Shown here: positions 46,132 through 56,727 of the stretch, piece by piece
How positions within the stretch are numbered: the stretch's first letter is position 1
Layout: each line of letters begins with the position of its first letter
Source: Papaver somniferum
Lineage: Eukaryota; Streptophyta; Magnoliopsida; Ranunculales; Papaveraceae
DNA: 64,000 nt
Direction: 5' to 3'
NCBI RefSeq assembly: GCF_003573695.1
Contig: NC_039359.1
Location: 91,731,385 to 91,795,384 of the forward strand
Translations under genes and position numbers: made by a program
Notes under the pieces: model-generated
Database searches by the model: none
Told to the model about the DNA's origin: nothing
The model's input: the letters and a program-made list of their open reading frames with translations, nothing else

Positions 46132-46734
46132 TGTTTGAGGGTGAAAACAATTTCTGTTGGTTTCGGTAATTTCGTGTGATGTGGGTGAAAAGAAAATCTA
46201 AAACCTAAACAATGTACTGCAAGGGAGTACTTTATATTCGAGAGATCAATCTGTACAAGTCCGGCCTAAACCAAGAAATGGCCGTTCCAGACTTGCTTCG
46301 GTCACAAAGTGGAGGAGAAGGGTTGGTTTTGGGAAGGGAAGCGAAGAGAGTGTTGAGACCAGAATAGTTAATTATGGACGAGTATTTGTTTTGTGACTTG
46401 TATCAGAAAATGGGAAGATAACAGATGGGAAAGATATCAAACTTTTTCTGATTGTTGTATGCTCCTGACCAGAACTTGTTGTTCGGGGGAAATAGGAAAT
46501 GCCTATTTGTACAAGTCGAAGTGAAACACACTCTTGTCTCATTAAGAAATGGAAAACGGGTGAGTAAATGGGAGGAGGTGGTAACCGGTAACGTTGGAAT
46601 TGATGTTCCATAAAAGAAAGCGTTTCACCATTACTCCCTGTATTTACTATTCGCCTCATCCTTATGACACTTTCTTATAAGGGGCGTAGTGAACGCCGCA
46701 CGCTGTAAACCGCCAAACCAATACCCAATGAGCA
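46132..46734 (-). repeat. 3' LTR of element D
   Basis: 603 bp, minus-strand start TGCTCATTGGGTATTGG and end CCCTCAAACA. The polypurine tract AAACTGGGGGA lies at 46745-46735. It is homologous to the LTRs of element B (inverted relative to them). Left flank ACTGT. Confidence 0.85.
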
Positions 46735-48748
46735 TCCCCCAGTTTGTGACATGCGTTGATGTCTCGAGTGTTTTCATGGAAAACATGTAGCACGTTGTTG
46801 TTGTCTGGCAAGTTGAGCTTGGAAGACTTTCCGGCTCGGTGGTGACCTTCGACGGTCGACATTTTGCATCTTAAGAGGAAAGGTAGTCGTTGGTTATTGC
46901 AACCCTTCGTTTGATATCCAGTGGCATGAAAGCATGATCAGTATGGCTTTAATATGGCCTAGTTTAGTTGCGGCCAAAAGTTAGGGAAAAAGGTTTCCAT
47001 GCGTTAGCTGGTAACCTTGGACGGCTAAGATCTGCACCTTAGATGAAAAAGTGGTCGTTGATTGTTGCAAGAGGGATGTTGCGGGCCCGAGGTGGCATAG
47101 TCGCGCCCAGTCATCCGTTTCATGGGGCAAGAAGGAATCTTTATTTTGTTCAAACTCTAGAAACTCCATCCGCATGAAAAGAGATATTGACCTTCTTCTG
47201 TTTTCTGTTGCTCGTCCGGATCCGTGCTTTCGTCTGCAGTGTCTCTCCAGTGGATTCCAAAATTTATCAAACTCCATTGCATTCTTGGGACGGATGGATG
47301 TGGTTGCGTTTTCGGTCCATCCTTGATTTTAGGTTGTTCAGTGCCTGGACCCTTTGATCGCGATGACAATATGTTGTGGATGCTTGTATTGGTCGAAATC
47401 TTCCGGAGACACTGGATGAAATAAATGAGTTGGGAGACGTTTCGTTGGCGATGTGCTACTGTAAAGTCTTCAAGGACTTGGTTCCAAGTGGCATCCTTCG
47501 AACCATCTTCCAAATCTTGAACTATCGTGTGGAATGGGATGTGGTGAGCAGTCCCCGGTTATGCTTCTGTTAGATCCGATGGCTTTGTCGAATATGTGAA
47601 TATATCTTTGTGGCGTGCATTTGGAGTCTTCAGTGCACATGTACGGCTTCATGTTGAGAAATTCCTTCGGCTCGTAAAACTTCGATAATGATGATGTTGA
47701 AATCAGAAACAACCTGGTTGAGGGGAGTGAAAGCGTCCCATGTTGGTAGTCCCCATGTGTAGCCTACTTTCACTGCATCGCTTTGAATCCACGTCCACAT
47801 GATTTGATATAATATTATCGTACTCTTCTGAATGTGACGCTGGGGTGATCACAATATTACATGATGAAATATCCTGGATAATGAAGTGGTAGGAATGAGA
47901 GAGTTATTTTGTTTATCATGGCTCCCTCTGTTTCGTCAAGAAAATGTTTCAGCCGCGTCTTTGGAGTTATCTCATGAGTCTTTGATGGTCGTCGGGATGG
48001 ACTGCGATGAGAAGTCCCCAGTCGCATTTTTCTTCAGTTTCTGAACTTGTTTTCCTCTGAGCAGGCTTGAAATCCTCCGCGACCTTGTAAAGTGTTGAAG
48101 GCGTCTTCTGGACAGATAGGTGATGATTTTCTTGCGCTGCACCCTTGAAGAGTAGATGACCTTGTTGTGGCTATGACCTTTTGGTTAAACGTTTCTTCTA
48201 AGCTTTGACAGTGAAGGGATTCCGTGTATATCCTCATTCCCCAAGTATGGTTTACATTTTTTCATCTTGTATGGTCAGTGGGTTGACCATGATAAATACA
48301 TCACCATCGTGCATTCGTACTGGTGATTTTGTTACTTCTTGCACGTGGAACTTAAAATATGGAGGAATACATGTTACTTTTGTAGTGATTACTGCTGTGG
48401 TGAAGCTCTGGTTGGTATCAACAAATGAGCGACAACATTTCTTGGTACCAGATGTAATCAGAAGAGACTACATTATCGTGGTAACAAAGTAGGTTGGCTG
48501 GAATTGTATAGGCATCCATGGAAGTAAAAGCATTGGCTGGAAGCGTAAGCGAGAAAACTGTCCATGATCACGAGTATTGACGAGATGGATCAAAAGGCGG
48601 TCATGACTACGAAGGTTGGCTGGCTGTGATCATGATCCTTGACATGGGGAGCGTGGTGGTACGACCCTTTGCAGGAAGAAACGGCGTTGAAGAAGCTTCA
48701 GCTCTTGGAAAGGATGTTGAAACTTAAGGATCCAAATGCTGAAGCTTC
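46735..48748 (-). other. 3' region of element D, no recognisable gene
   Basis: The first 330 bases are homologous to 52509-52840 in element E. Open frames at 47157-47513 and 47470-47712 (minus) encode products such as HRQRNVSQLIYFIQCLRKIS with no domain I recognise. They may be decayed coding sequence of the element or of captured DNA. Confidence 0.4.
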
Positions 48749-48915
48749 GGCTTCGGATTATGGAGAAGCTTATGGAGAGAACGCTGAAGCGGAGCGGCTG
48801 CTTGAGCGAGCGTTGAAGTGGAGCGGCTGTCGGAGCGAACGTTGAAGCGGAGCCACTGCTGGAGGACGTTCAATTGAAGCGGCTGTTGGAGCGAACGTTG
48901 AAGAGGAGCGGCTAC
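48749..48915. repeat. Tandem repeat of about 30 bp in element D
   Basis: About five imperfect units of 'ggagcggctgtcggagcgaa' followed by 'cgttgaagc'. It lies in the 3' region of the element. Confidence 0.7.
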
Positions 48916-49269
48916 GTTAATCAGTGTGTTGTCAAACTGGAAACCCTTCAAGCGAACAATGTTCAGGATTCCCCAGTTCCATCTATCAATCGTGTTTTCC
49001 AGGAGAGGTTGGGGTTTGAGAACGACTTCTCTGGTTGGAAACAGCTGCTTCCCTGATGCAGTGCGATTGAGGGCTGCGAATATGTCTCGACCCTGCGCCT
49101 ACAGAATCTCACATAAGTGTTTCATCATGGACTGCACGATTTTGTGGGCGAAGTCCCCAGAAATCATGCAGCTCCTGACAGGAACAAAGTCTTTGTGAAC
49201 AACAGCTCAGAAGTTGTTCCTAATATTTACGTGTGATGAAATTAGATTGCTTATTCCCTTCTACTGGGC

Positions 49270-49510
49270 GTTCAAAGGGCAACGCTGGAAGGATGCAAGT
49301 TGCTGGCGCTGGAAAGATGCAAGCTGTTAGCGCTGGAAGGATGCAAGCTGTTAGCGCTGGATCGGCTTGGAATGGGCGCTGGCTTGGCGTGGACGCTGGC
49401 TTGGATTTGGTATGGTTTGGACTGTTGGATGGGCATGGCACGGACTGTTGGCTTGGCACGATGTTGGCTTGGCACGGCGCTGGCTTGGCGTGGCGTGGAC
49501 TTGTTCTTGC
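49270..49510. repeat. 24 bp tandem repeat and TTGGC-rich tract in element D
   Basis: About four units of 'gcgctggaaagatgcaagct' plus 'gtta' are followed by 'gcttggcgtgg' phrases resembling the repeats of element E. Open frames on both strands here come from the repeat. Confidence 0.7.
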
Positions 49511-49829
49511 GGGCCTAGTTGCCTCTTTCCATACGTAGCTCAAATAGTAAATCATTTCCAAATTCCAAAAGTGTTATGCGTATGAAAGGGGTTGTCTCTC
49601 CTTTTTATCTCGTATCTTTGTTCTCACGTCCTGGTGTTTAGCGGTAGCGCGGTAGCAATAAAGGGGCAAGCGTATTCCAGCTATGTACTCCAGCGTTTCT
49701 CTTTCAATTTTTTTTCTTGTTTTGGGGCAAATCCTAGCCATAGGTATTCCTTCCATGAATCTGTATAAGTATTGTTCTTCTCTTCACATATCACTGTAGT
49801 AGCGTCGGCTAACTCATGAATAGTGATTG

Positions 49830-50085
49830 GTAATCGTTATTATGCAAAGTAGGTATGTACGGGTAGGTGACTGATTCCACGAAGAACTGGGCATTAGGGT
49901 TTCTCTGAGATCCAAAAGTTGCAGGCCAAGGTGACCGAAAGTCCTTCTGCCGACGTGGTCAAACAACAAGAAACGAAGGTCGAAAGGCTGTCCAAAGAGT
50001 TGAAGCTGAAACAGGCGGTCCTCCAAATGATGAAAGACGCCTTCTTCAAGAAGAGCAAAACACCGTTGAATGGCTTCCTTTGAAT
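49830..50085 (+). pseudogene. Antisense PMD-gene tail in element D
   Basis: A plus-strand frame reads GFSEIQKLQAKVTESPSADV, then KVERLSKELKLKQAVLQMMK, and ends KTPLNGFL at a TGA near 50083. This aligns with the coiled-coil tail of the PMD frame in element B (7150-7015, minus). In both elements the frame runs opposite to the element and ends about 0.7-1.8 kb from the 5' LTR. No PMD core was found upstream here, so only the tail survives. Confidence 0.6.
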
Positions 50086-50597
50086 GCACTTCTGAAATTC
50101 TTCTTTTTCGTTTTTTTTTTTGAAAGGCAAATGAAACACCTGGCTTTATGGTTTTGATTTTCTAGATTTTTGGGTTGATAGACAAGTGTTACCTATGAGG
50201 GTTTTGGATTATTATTCGGGATGAACTGTTTTAGGATGATGTCGTTTTTGGTTATGATTGTAAGTGACACAAACATCCCAGGGAAGATATGGAACCGTGA
50301 ACGTTGCGTGTCGGTAGATGACATGGGATGAAACATAACATGGATATCGGTTTTATCATTCCCGTGAAAACTTGAAATAGTAAACCATGTATTTTGTCTA
50401 GGAAAGACTTACTCGTTTTTTTTTGGATTTGCTAACAAAAAATGAGTCAGGTGCAAGTCTGAGTTTTGTGAGAAGCACCGCAATTGTGGAAAGTCCCCAG
50501 TCATCCCTGACTCACTTGATAATCGAGTCGTCAATCCCTGGGCGGATCGTTTGCTTTTAACCTATGGGAAGTCCCCAGTCGCCCCTTGCCGTGTCAT

Positions 50598-51717
50598 TAG
50601 GGATGTTCATGGTAACTGGTTAACCGAGAAACCGAACCAAACCAAACCGAGCCATTAACTAATGGTTGGTTTTGGTTTAGAAAAGATGAAAACCGAGATC
50701 AATGGTTTGGTTTTGGTATGATAGAGAAACCGAACCGATAACCAATGGTTAACCGATTATCTGCTTTTCACCATAGATTTAGATATTAAATCCTAACCAT
50801 TGATTAAAACTATAAAAATAAAAACCCTAAAAACTAAATCTCATTTTTTTCACCCTTTTCCTTTCTTCTCCTCCGCAGCAGCCTCATCTTCTTTTTCCTG
50901 TTTAATTCTTGTCTTCTCCTTCTTCTTTCTCTGTCAATCTTCTACTGAGGATTTGAGAACCAAATCTATGGTTACGAGATTCCGAAAAGAAGTGTTTGGC
51001 TAAGAAACGACTAATGGTGGTGGTATTTACTTGAGAAGTTGAATTAAACTCATAGAAAAGGGAATCAAAAAAATAGGGTTTGAGTTTGATGTTGAGTTTA
51101 TTTGTAAATCGGTAAGTTAACAGTTGAAGATCAATGGGTTGTTGTTAGATTGAAGTTGTAGTGTTGTTTTTGAAGAATAATTGAGAGGTACGAAACTGTG
51201 AAGAAATTAGGGTTCCTGGAAATGATTTCGAGATTCAATTAAGGGTGATTAAGAATGAATTACATTAGGGGATTGAATTAACGAAGGGGTTATTGTTTAA
51301 TTGATGATGTGAATAGGTTTTGTTGATGATTTAGGAATTTAGGGTTTTGAATTTGAAGCTCAGGTGGATGATTAAAACTGTTAGTGAAATTAAGGTTTGA
51401 TCTGAGAAACTGTTAGTAGAATCATATATGTAAATTATGTAAATTCGTTTTTGATGTTATTGCTGGATTAGGCAAAATTCTTTCTGATTTTTTTTGTTTC
51501 AGTGTAAATTGTTTTTTTGAACAGTCAGTTACCTAAAACTGACATATTTATCGGTTATCTGGAACCGAGTGGTTAAAACCGAAACCGGATGGTAAAATTA
51601 AAACCGAAACCGTTGGTTAATGGCACGGTTTTGGTTTCAAAAATTAGAAACCGACACCAATGGTTTCGGTTTTGGTTTGGCTAGAAACCGAGCCGAAACC
51701 AACCATGAACACCCCTA
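50598..51717. mobile_element. Non-autonomous hAT-type DNA transposon, TSD CGTGTCAT
   Basis: The 1,120 bp element has ends TAGGGATGTTCATGG and CCATGAACACCCCTA, inverted repeats of about 15 bases with one mismatch. The 8-base sequence CGTGTCAT occurs at 50590-50597 and 51718-51725. Eight-base TSDs and TAGGG-TGTTCA ends are typical of hAT elements. Both subterminal regions are rich in 'aaccgaaacc'/'ggttttggtt' repeats. There is no transposase; the interior has only short frames, such as one at 50800-51003. Confidence 0.9.
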
Positions 51718-51721
51718 CGTG

Positions 51722-51904
51722 TCATGACTGGTAACTGAGTCGTCGATCCCTGAGCGGATCGTATCGGGCCGTCTGGTAGCTGAGTCGTTGATCCCTGAGT
51801 GGATCGTTTGCCTCTACCGTCCTGACGTCTGGGTCGAAGTATGAGATCGAGGATTGAAAATTGACATTGTAACCGAAAGACCAATCTCCCGCTGTGGTCG
51901 CCAA
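51722..51904 (-). other. Leader frame beside primer-binding site of element D
   Basis: A minus-strand frame beginning within the primer site encodes DWSFGYNVNFQSSISYFDPD and includes a repeated PLRDQRLSYQ/PLRDRRLSYQ. It matches the leader position of element B and may be remnant gag start. The hAT element truncates what followed. Confidence 0.35.
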
Positions 51905-51905
51905 T

Positions 51906-52508
51906 TATTTGAGAGTGAAAACAGTTTCTGCTGGTTTCGGTAATTTTGTGTGATGTGGGTGAGAAACAAATCTAAACCCTAAACAATTTACTGCAAGGGA
52001 GTACTTTAGATTCGAGAGATCAATCTGTACAAGTCCGGCCTAAACCAAGAAATGGCCGTTCCATACTTGCTTCTGTCACAAAGTGGAGGAGAAGGGTTGG
52101 TTTTAGGGAGGGAAGCGAAGAGAGTGTTGAGACCAGAATAGTTAATTCTGGAAGAGTAGTTGTTTTGTGACTTGTGTCAGAAAATGGGAGCTAACAGATG
52201 GGAAGGCTAGCAAACGTTTTCTTATTGTTGTATGCTCCTGACCAGAACTTGTTGTTCGGTGGAAATAGGTAATGCCTATTTATACAAGTCGAAGTAAAAT
52301 ATACTCTGGTCTCATTAAGAAATGGAAAACGGGTGAGTAAATGGGAGGAGGTGGTAACCGGCAACGCTTGGAATTGATGTTCCATAAAAGAAAGGGTTTC
52401 ACCATTACTCCCTGTATTTACTAACCATCTCATCCTTATGACACTTTATTATAACGGGCGTAGTGTACGCCGCACGCTGTAAACCGCCAAACCAATACCC
52501 AATGAGCA
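51906..52508 (-). repeat. LTR shared by elements D (5') and E (3')
   Basis: 603 bp. On the minus strand it is preceded by the polypurine tract at 52519-52509 and followed by the primer site ATTGGCGACCACAGCGGGAG (51905-51886). An LTR with internal sequence on both sides is the mark of a tandem array (LTR-internal-LTR-internal). Confidence 0.85.
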
Positions 52509-52749
52509 TCCCCCAATTTGTGACATGCGTTGATGTCTCGAGTGTTTTCGTGGAAAACATGTAGAACGTTGTTGTTGTCTGACAAGTTGAGCTTGGGAGA
52601 CTTGCCGGCTCGGTGGTGACCTTCGATGGTCGAGATTTTGCGTCTTAAGAGGACAGGTAGCCGTTGATTATTGCAACCCTTCGTTTGGTAGCCAGTGGAA
52701 TGAAATCATGATCAGTATGGATTTAATATGGCCTAGTTTAGGTGCGGCC

Positions 52750-53878
52750 AAAAGTTAGGGCCAAAGGTTGCCATGCGTTAGCTGGTAACCTTGGACGGCT
52801 AAGATCTGCACCTTAGATGAAAAAGTGGCAGTTGATTATTGCAGACCTTCGTTTTGGTAGCCGCATAGGGAAAGCCGGCATGGTATGTAGCGGCAAGGTG
52901 GTTGGCATGCCATTGTCACATGTGGCATGACATGCCTTGGCGCGGTTTGGCGTGGCCAAAACTAGGGTTTTGGGCCAAAGATTACCATGCGTTGTCTGGC
53001 GACCTTGGAGGGCTAGAATTTGCATCTAGGATTGAAGGGTGGTCGTTGATCGTCGCACGCCTTCGGTTTGGTAGCCGCATAGGGAAGGCCGGCATGGTAT
53101 GGCGCTGGAAGGTGGTTTGCATGCCATTGGCACATGTGGCATGGCATGCCTTAGCGCGATTTGGCGTGGCCAAAACTAGGGTTTTGGGCCAAAGGTTACC
53201 ATGCGTTGTCTGGCGACCTTGGACGGCTAGAATTTGCATCTAGGATTGAAGGGTGGCCGTTGATCGTCGCACGCCTTCGTTTTGGTATCTGCATAGGGAA
53301 GGCCGGCATGGTATGGCACGGTAGGGTTGTTGGCGTAGCCAAAACTAGGATTTTGGGCCAAAGGTTACCATGTGTTGTTTGGCGACCTTGGACAGCTAGG
53401 ATTTGCATCTAGGATTGAAGGGTGGCCGTTGATCGTCGCACGCCTTCGTTTTGGTAGCCTCATAGGGAAGGCCGACATGGTATGGCGCGGCAAGGTGGTC
53501 GGCATGCCTTGGCGCGGTTTGGCGTGGCCAAAACTAGGGTTTTGGGACAAAGGTTACCATGCGTTGTCTGGCGACCTTGGACGGCCATGATTTGCATCTA
53601 GGATTGAAGGGTGGTCGTTGATCGTCGCACGCCTTCTTTTTGGTAACCGCATAGGGAAGGCCGGTATGGTATGGCGCGGCAAGGTGCTTGGCATGCCATT
53701 AGCACATGCGGCATGGCATGCCTTGGCGCGGTTTGGCGTGGCCAAAGCTAGGGTTTTGGGCCAAAGGTTACCATGCGTTGTTTGGCGACGTTGGACAGCT
53801 AGGATTAGCATCCAGGATGGAAGGGTGGTCGTTGATCGTCGCACGCCTTCGTTTTGGTAGCCGCATGGCGAAGACCGG
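52750..53878. repeat. 214 bp tandem repeat in element E, about five units
   Basis: The anchor 'gccgcataggga' or a close variant starts at 52860, 53074, 53288, 53457, 53646 and 53860. The spacing is 214, 214, 169, 189 and 214; the shorter units have internal deletions. Each unit holds 'ggccaaaactagggttttgg' and 'gttaccatgcgttgtctggc' phrases. Frames on both strands within it are repeat artefacts. Confidence 0.9.
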
Positions 53879-53879
53879 C

Positions 53880-54200
53880 ATGGTGGGACCAAGGCCAATG
53901 ACGCGGATGGCTTGGCATAGTGGGGCCAAGCCTTTGGTACAGATGGCTTGGCATGGTGGGGCCAAGGCAAGGTGCGGTTGGCTTGGCATGGTGGGGCCAA
54001 GGGTTTTTCATGCCATTGCCGCATGCTGCGGCTATCATGGTTGGGGCCAAGGAAAGGCGCGGTTGGCTTGGCATGGTGGGGCCAAGGGTATTGGCATGTC
54101 ATTGGTGCATGGTGCAGCTAGCATGGTTGGGGCCAAGGCAAGGTGCGGTTGGCTTGGCATGGTGGGGCCAAGGGTTTGGCATGTCATTGGCGCATGGTGC
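53880..54200. repeat. TTGGCATGGTGGGGCCAAG repeat block in element E
   Basis: 'ggcttggcatggtggggcca' occurs about six times with variable spacers that include 'catgccattg..gcatg.tgc'. The block sits between the 214 bp and 69 bp arrays and shares words with both, so the arrays seem to have evolved from one another. Confidence 0.8.
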
Positions 54201-54204
54201 GGCT

Positions 54205-54885
54205 AGCATGGTTGGCATGCCTTGGCGCGGTAAACGTGGCTGGCATGGTTTGCCATTGGCACATCGATGCGACTAGCATGGTTGGTATGCCTTGGCGCGG
54301 AGATATGGCTGGCATGGTTTTACATTGGCACAGTGGTGCGGCTGGCATGGTTGGCATGCCTTTGCGTGGAGATATGGCTGGCATGGTTTGCCATTGGCAC
54401 AGTGGTGCGGCTGGCATGGTTGGCATGCCTGGGCGCGGAGATGTGGCTGGCATGGTTTGCCATTGGCACAGTGGTTCGCCTGGCATGGTTTGCCATTGGC
54501 ACAGTGGTTCGCCTGGCATGGTTGGCATGCCTTGGCGCGGAGATGTGGATGGCATGGTTTTCCATTGGCACAGTGGTGCGGCTGGCACGGTTGGCATGCC
54601 TTGGCGCGGAGATGTGGCTGGCATGGTTTTCCATTGGCATAGTGGTGTGGCTGTCATGGTTGGCATTCCTTGGCGTGAAGATGTGGCTGGCATGGTTTGC
54701 CATTGGCACAGTGGTGCGGCTGGCATGGTTGGCATGCCTTGGCGCGGAGATGTGGTTGACATGGTTTGCCATTGGCACAGTGGTGTGGCTGGCATGGTTG
54801 GCATGCCTTGACGCGGAGACGTGGCTGGCATGGTTTGCCATTGGCACAGTGGTGCGGCTAGCATGGTTGGCATGCCTTGGCGCGG
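54205..54885. repeat. 69 bp tandem repeat in element E, nine to ten units
   Basis: Units of 69 bases ('ggcatgccttggcgcggaga' to 'tggcatggtt') follow each other with few differences, with one extra partial unit near 54470-54510. Because 69 is a multiple of three and the unit has no stop in several frames, long frames appear on both strands (plus 54143-54811 and 54267-54893; minus 54184-55008 and 54320-54910), each with a 23-residue period. They are not supported as genes. Confidence 0.9.
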
Positions 54886-55105
54886 TAGCATGAGAATTAG
54901 GGTTTGGCATAGATGATTTCGGTCAATGTTAAGGGTTCTGCCGTGGAACATGACACATAAAAAAAAGGTACCCTGGTAATTCTTACATAGGCATGCTGAT
55001 CGATTCAATAAATGTGCTAATGATCATAGTGACGTCATGTCAGATGTGCGGTTTTACGATTTTAACCCTAAGCAAAAACCACCATCAACAACTGTAAGGT
55101 ACTTA

Positions 55106-55445
55106 GACCTTGTTTAGTTTCAGCTGACTCAGCGTGTGGATCTGAGTCAATCCTTGACTTGGGCCGAGTCAGCAGTCAGACCGTTTGTTTTCCATTTTGA
55201 GTCAGATCTGACTCGATTTCTGACTCAGGCTTAACCCCTGATTCAGACCCATTTGAGTCAGGTAACAAAATACCCCTGATTCATGGGATCAAACCACTGA
55301 CTCGCATATTTTTGAGTCAGATGAGTCAGATCTGACTCAAAACAAACATGTCGAGTTAGATCTAGATGAGTCAGGTGATTTCACTCAAATCTAGATGACT
55401 TAGATCCAGACGACTCAGATGAGTCAGGGGTAAACAAACATGGTG
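55106..55445. mobile_element. Tourist-like MITE (PIF/Harbinger type), TSD TTA
   Basis: The 340 bp element begins GACCTTGTTTAGTTTC and ends AAACAAACATGGTG, an imperfect inverted repeat resembling Tourist ends. TTA flanks it at 55103-55105 and 55446-55448. The interior contains many GAGTCAGATCTGACTC-like palindromic words. It has no coding capacity. The imperfect ends and the 3-base TSD make the class moderately certain. Confidence 0.6.
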
Positions 55446-55448
55446 TTA

Positions 55449-56624
55449 CTCTTAGCTAGTAACTTGATAAACATATTTGGATTCAAAATTTTGCATGACA
55501 ATAGAAATTAATGAAAAGTATCACCTGCCAATATTTGGACGACGACCAAAGGCAGGAGTCCCTTAGTGATGCAAAAATGGTGAGTTTGTCCGTCACAATG
55601 TTTGTGCAGAGAAACTGAAATTGGTTTTATGGAAATCATAATTTCACGAAATTAAGCTCAAACTTGGGATCATCAATCAAATTGATTATAGATTTCAGTC
55701 AAACATCATTAAACAAACAGATTCATAGTTTAAATTTCTTTAAAATAGCCATCAAATGGATCTAAATCGATCAATCTTAGTATCATTTTATTAAAAAACA
55801 GTTATGTTTCACCGTCGGCCTTCACTTGTACTGCCGTAATCTAGTATATAGTGGTTGTCGGCCATTTTTTATTTAATCACTGAACTTGGTAGCAAATAAA
55901 CAAAAACCTTGGCTATGCTTCAAAAAAAAAAAAAAAATCATTATGATATGATACGGAAATCAAAATCCCTAAGAAATGATTTGAGTAAGCTATTTATTAT
56001 TGTTTTTTTTTATACCAGGACATCAGATCAGAATCATCAGATGATATGAAAATCAAAACTCCGGAAGGAAAGATTGAGTAAGCTATTTATTATTAAATCT
56101 TTTTTCATATAAACTTGGTATCTGAAAACTTCACTACCTGTACTGGATAACCAAATAAAGTAAAGTGACTATATACCTGATCGTAGATCAATATGGACCA
56201 TCAAAATCATGCACATGCTTAAAGGTTGAAATTATTAGTAAAAAAAAGAAGAAGATTCCGTCTAAACTACAGTAGCCACATGCTTGTGTCAGATCTTGAT
56301 GTTACACAATACCATATTACCATGTGCCAAGATCTTCATGTAAACTATTAGCAATTTGAATGTCGCCACTTTCAAGAATAAAATTAGAGATGGGTGAGGA
56401 TGAAGTCGACTAGTCGAGGACTTTTGCTGTTAAGTTCCTTATTTCATAGTATATCTGGCCCAAATCGAAGTCTTACTAACATAAAGCATATGAGTAGGTA
56501 ACTCGTTTTTTTTCGGGGTGGGTCGTCCGCTTCCACTTCAAGCATACAACAAAAAGAAATGGTTAAAATTAGGTGTGTATTACTAATTCTGGTCAGGACT
56601 CAGGCAGGGGGTGAAACACTTTGG

Positions 56625-56626
<2 letters not shown>
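55449..56626. other. Intergenic DNA upstream of the UGT gene
   Basis: No gene seen. Two related blocks (about 55948-56010 and 56040-56105) both contain 'gagtaagctatttattatt' and look like an old duplication with about 92 base spacing. Part of this may be promoter of the UGT. Confidence 0.4.

Positions 56627-56671
<45 letters not shown>
56627..56671. repeat. (TA)n microsatellite in the UGT core promoter
   Basis: A pure run of TA dinucleotides, 45 bases long, ends 56 bases before the UGT start codon. No other TATA box is nearer, so the run may serve as the TATA region. Its length is likely to vary between individuals. Confidence 0.85.
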
Positions 56672-56674
<3 letters not shown>

Positions 56675-56727
56675 CGATTCACAAGCTTCATTCAAGAGAA
56701 AAGAGAGTAGAACTGGAGAAGATTATC

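Larger units (their letters stand above)
46132..52508 (-). mobile_element. Element D: B-family gypsy element, two 603 bp LTRs
   Basis: Minus-strand order: 5' LTR (52508-51906), primer-binding site, leader, a hAT insertion (50598-51717), antisense PMD tail, tandem-repeat region, polypurine tract and 3' LTR (46734-46132). Total 6,377 bp including the hAT element. No gag-pol is recognisable. The 5' LTR is itself preceded by a polypurine tract and element sequence (element E), so D and E share this LTR as a tandem array. Confidence 0.8.
52509..55000 (-). mobile_element. Element E: 3' region of a tandem B-family element
   Basis: Next to the shared LTR it repeats the D sequence of 46735-47060, then carries three successive tandem-repeat blocks (52750-53878, 53880-54200, 54205-54885). 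Such variable repeats in the 3' untranslated region are known from Tat-type elements. No gag, pol or 5' LTR was found; the right boundary is unclear, around 54900-55095. Confidence 0.65.

Noticed and set aside
47051..47326. Plus-strand frame in element D as a PMD core
   Set aside because: No PMD motif could be recognised; only the tail at 49830-50085 matches element B.
52509..54885. Repeats considered as a CRISPR-like array
   Set aside because: Repeat units are contiguous without unique spacers, and the genome is plant.
54143..55008. Possible repeat protein with 23-residue units
   Set aside because: The 69 bp period explains the open frames on both strands; there is no start context or family.
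55091..55095. ACTGT as the right TSD of the D/E array (left copy 46127-46131)
   Set aside because: No B-type LTR start adjoins it, and a five-base match within a few hundred bases is likely by chance.
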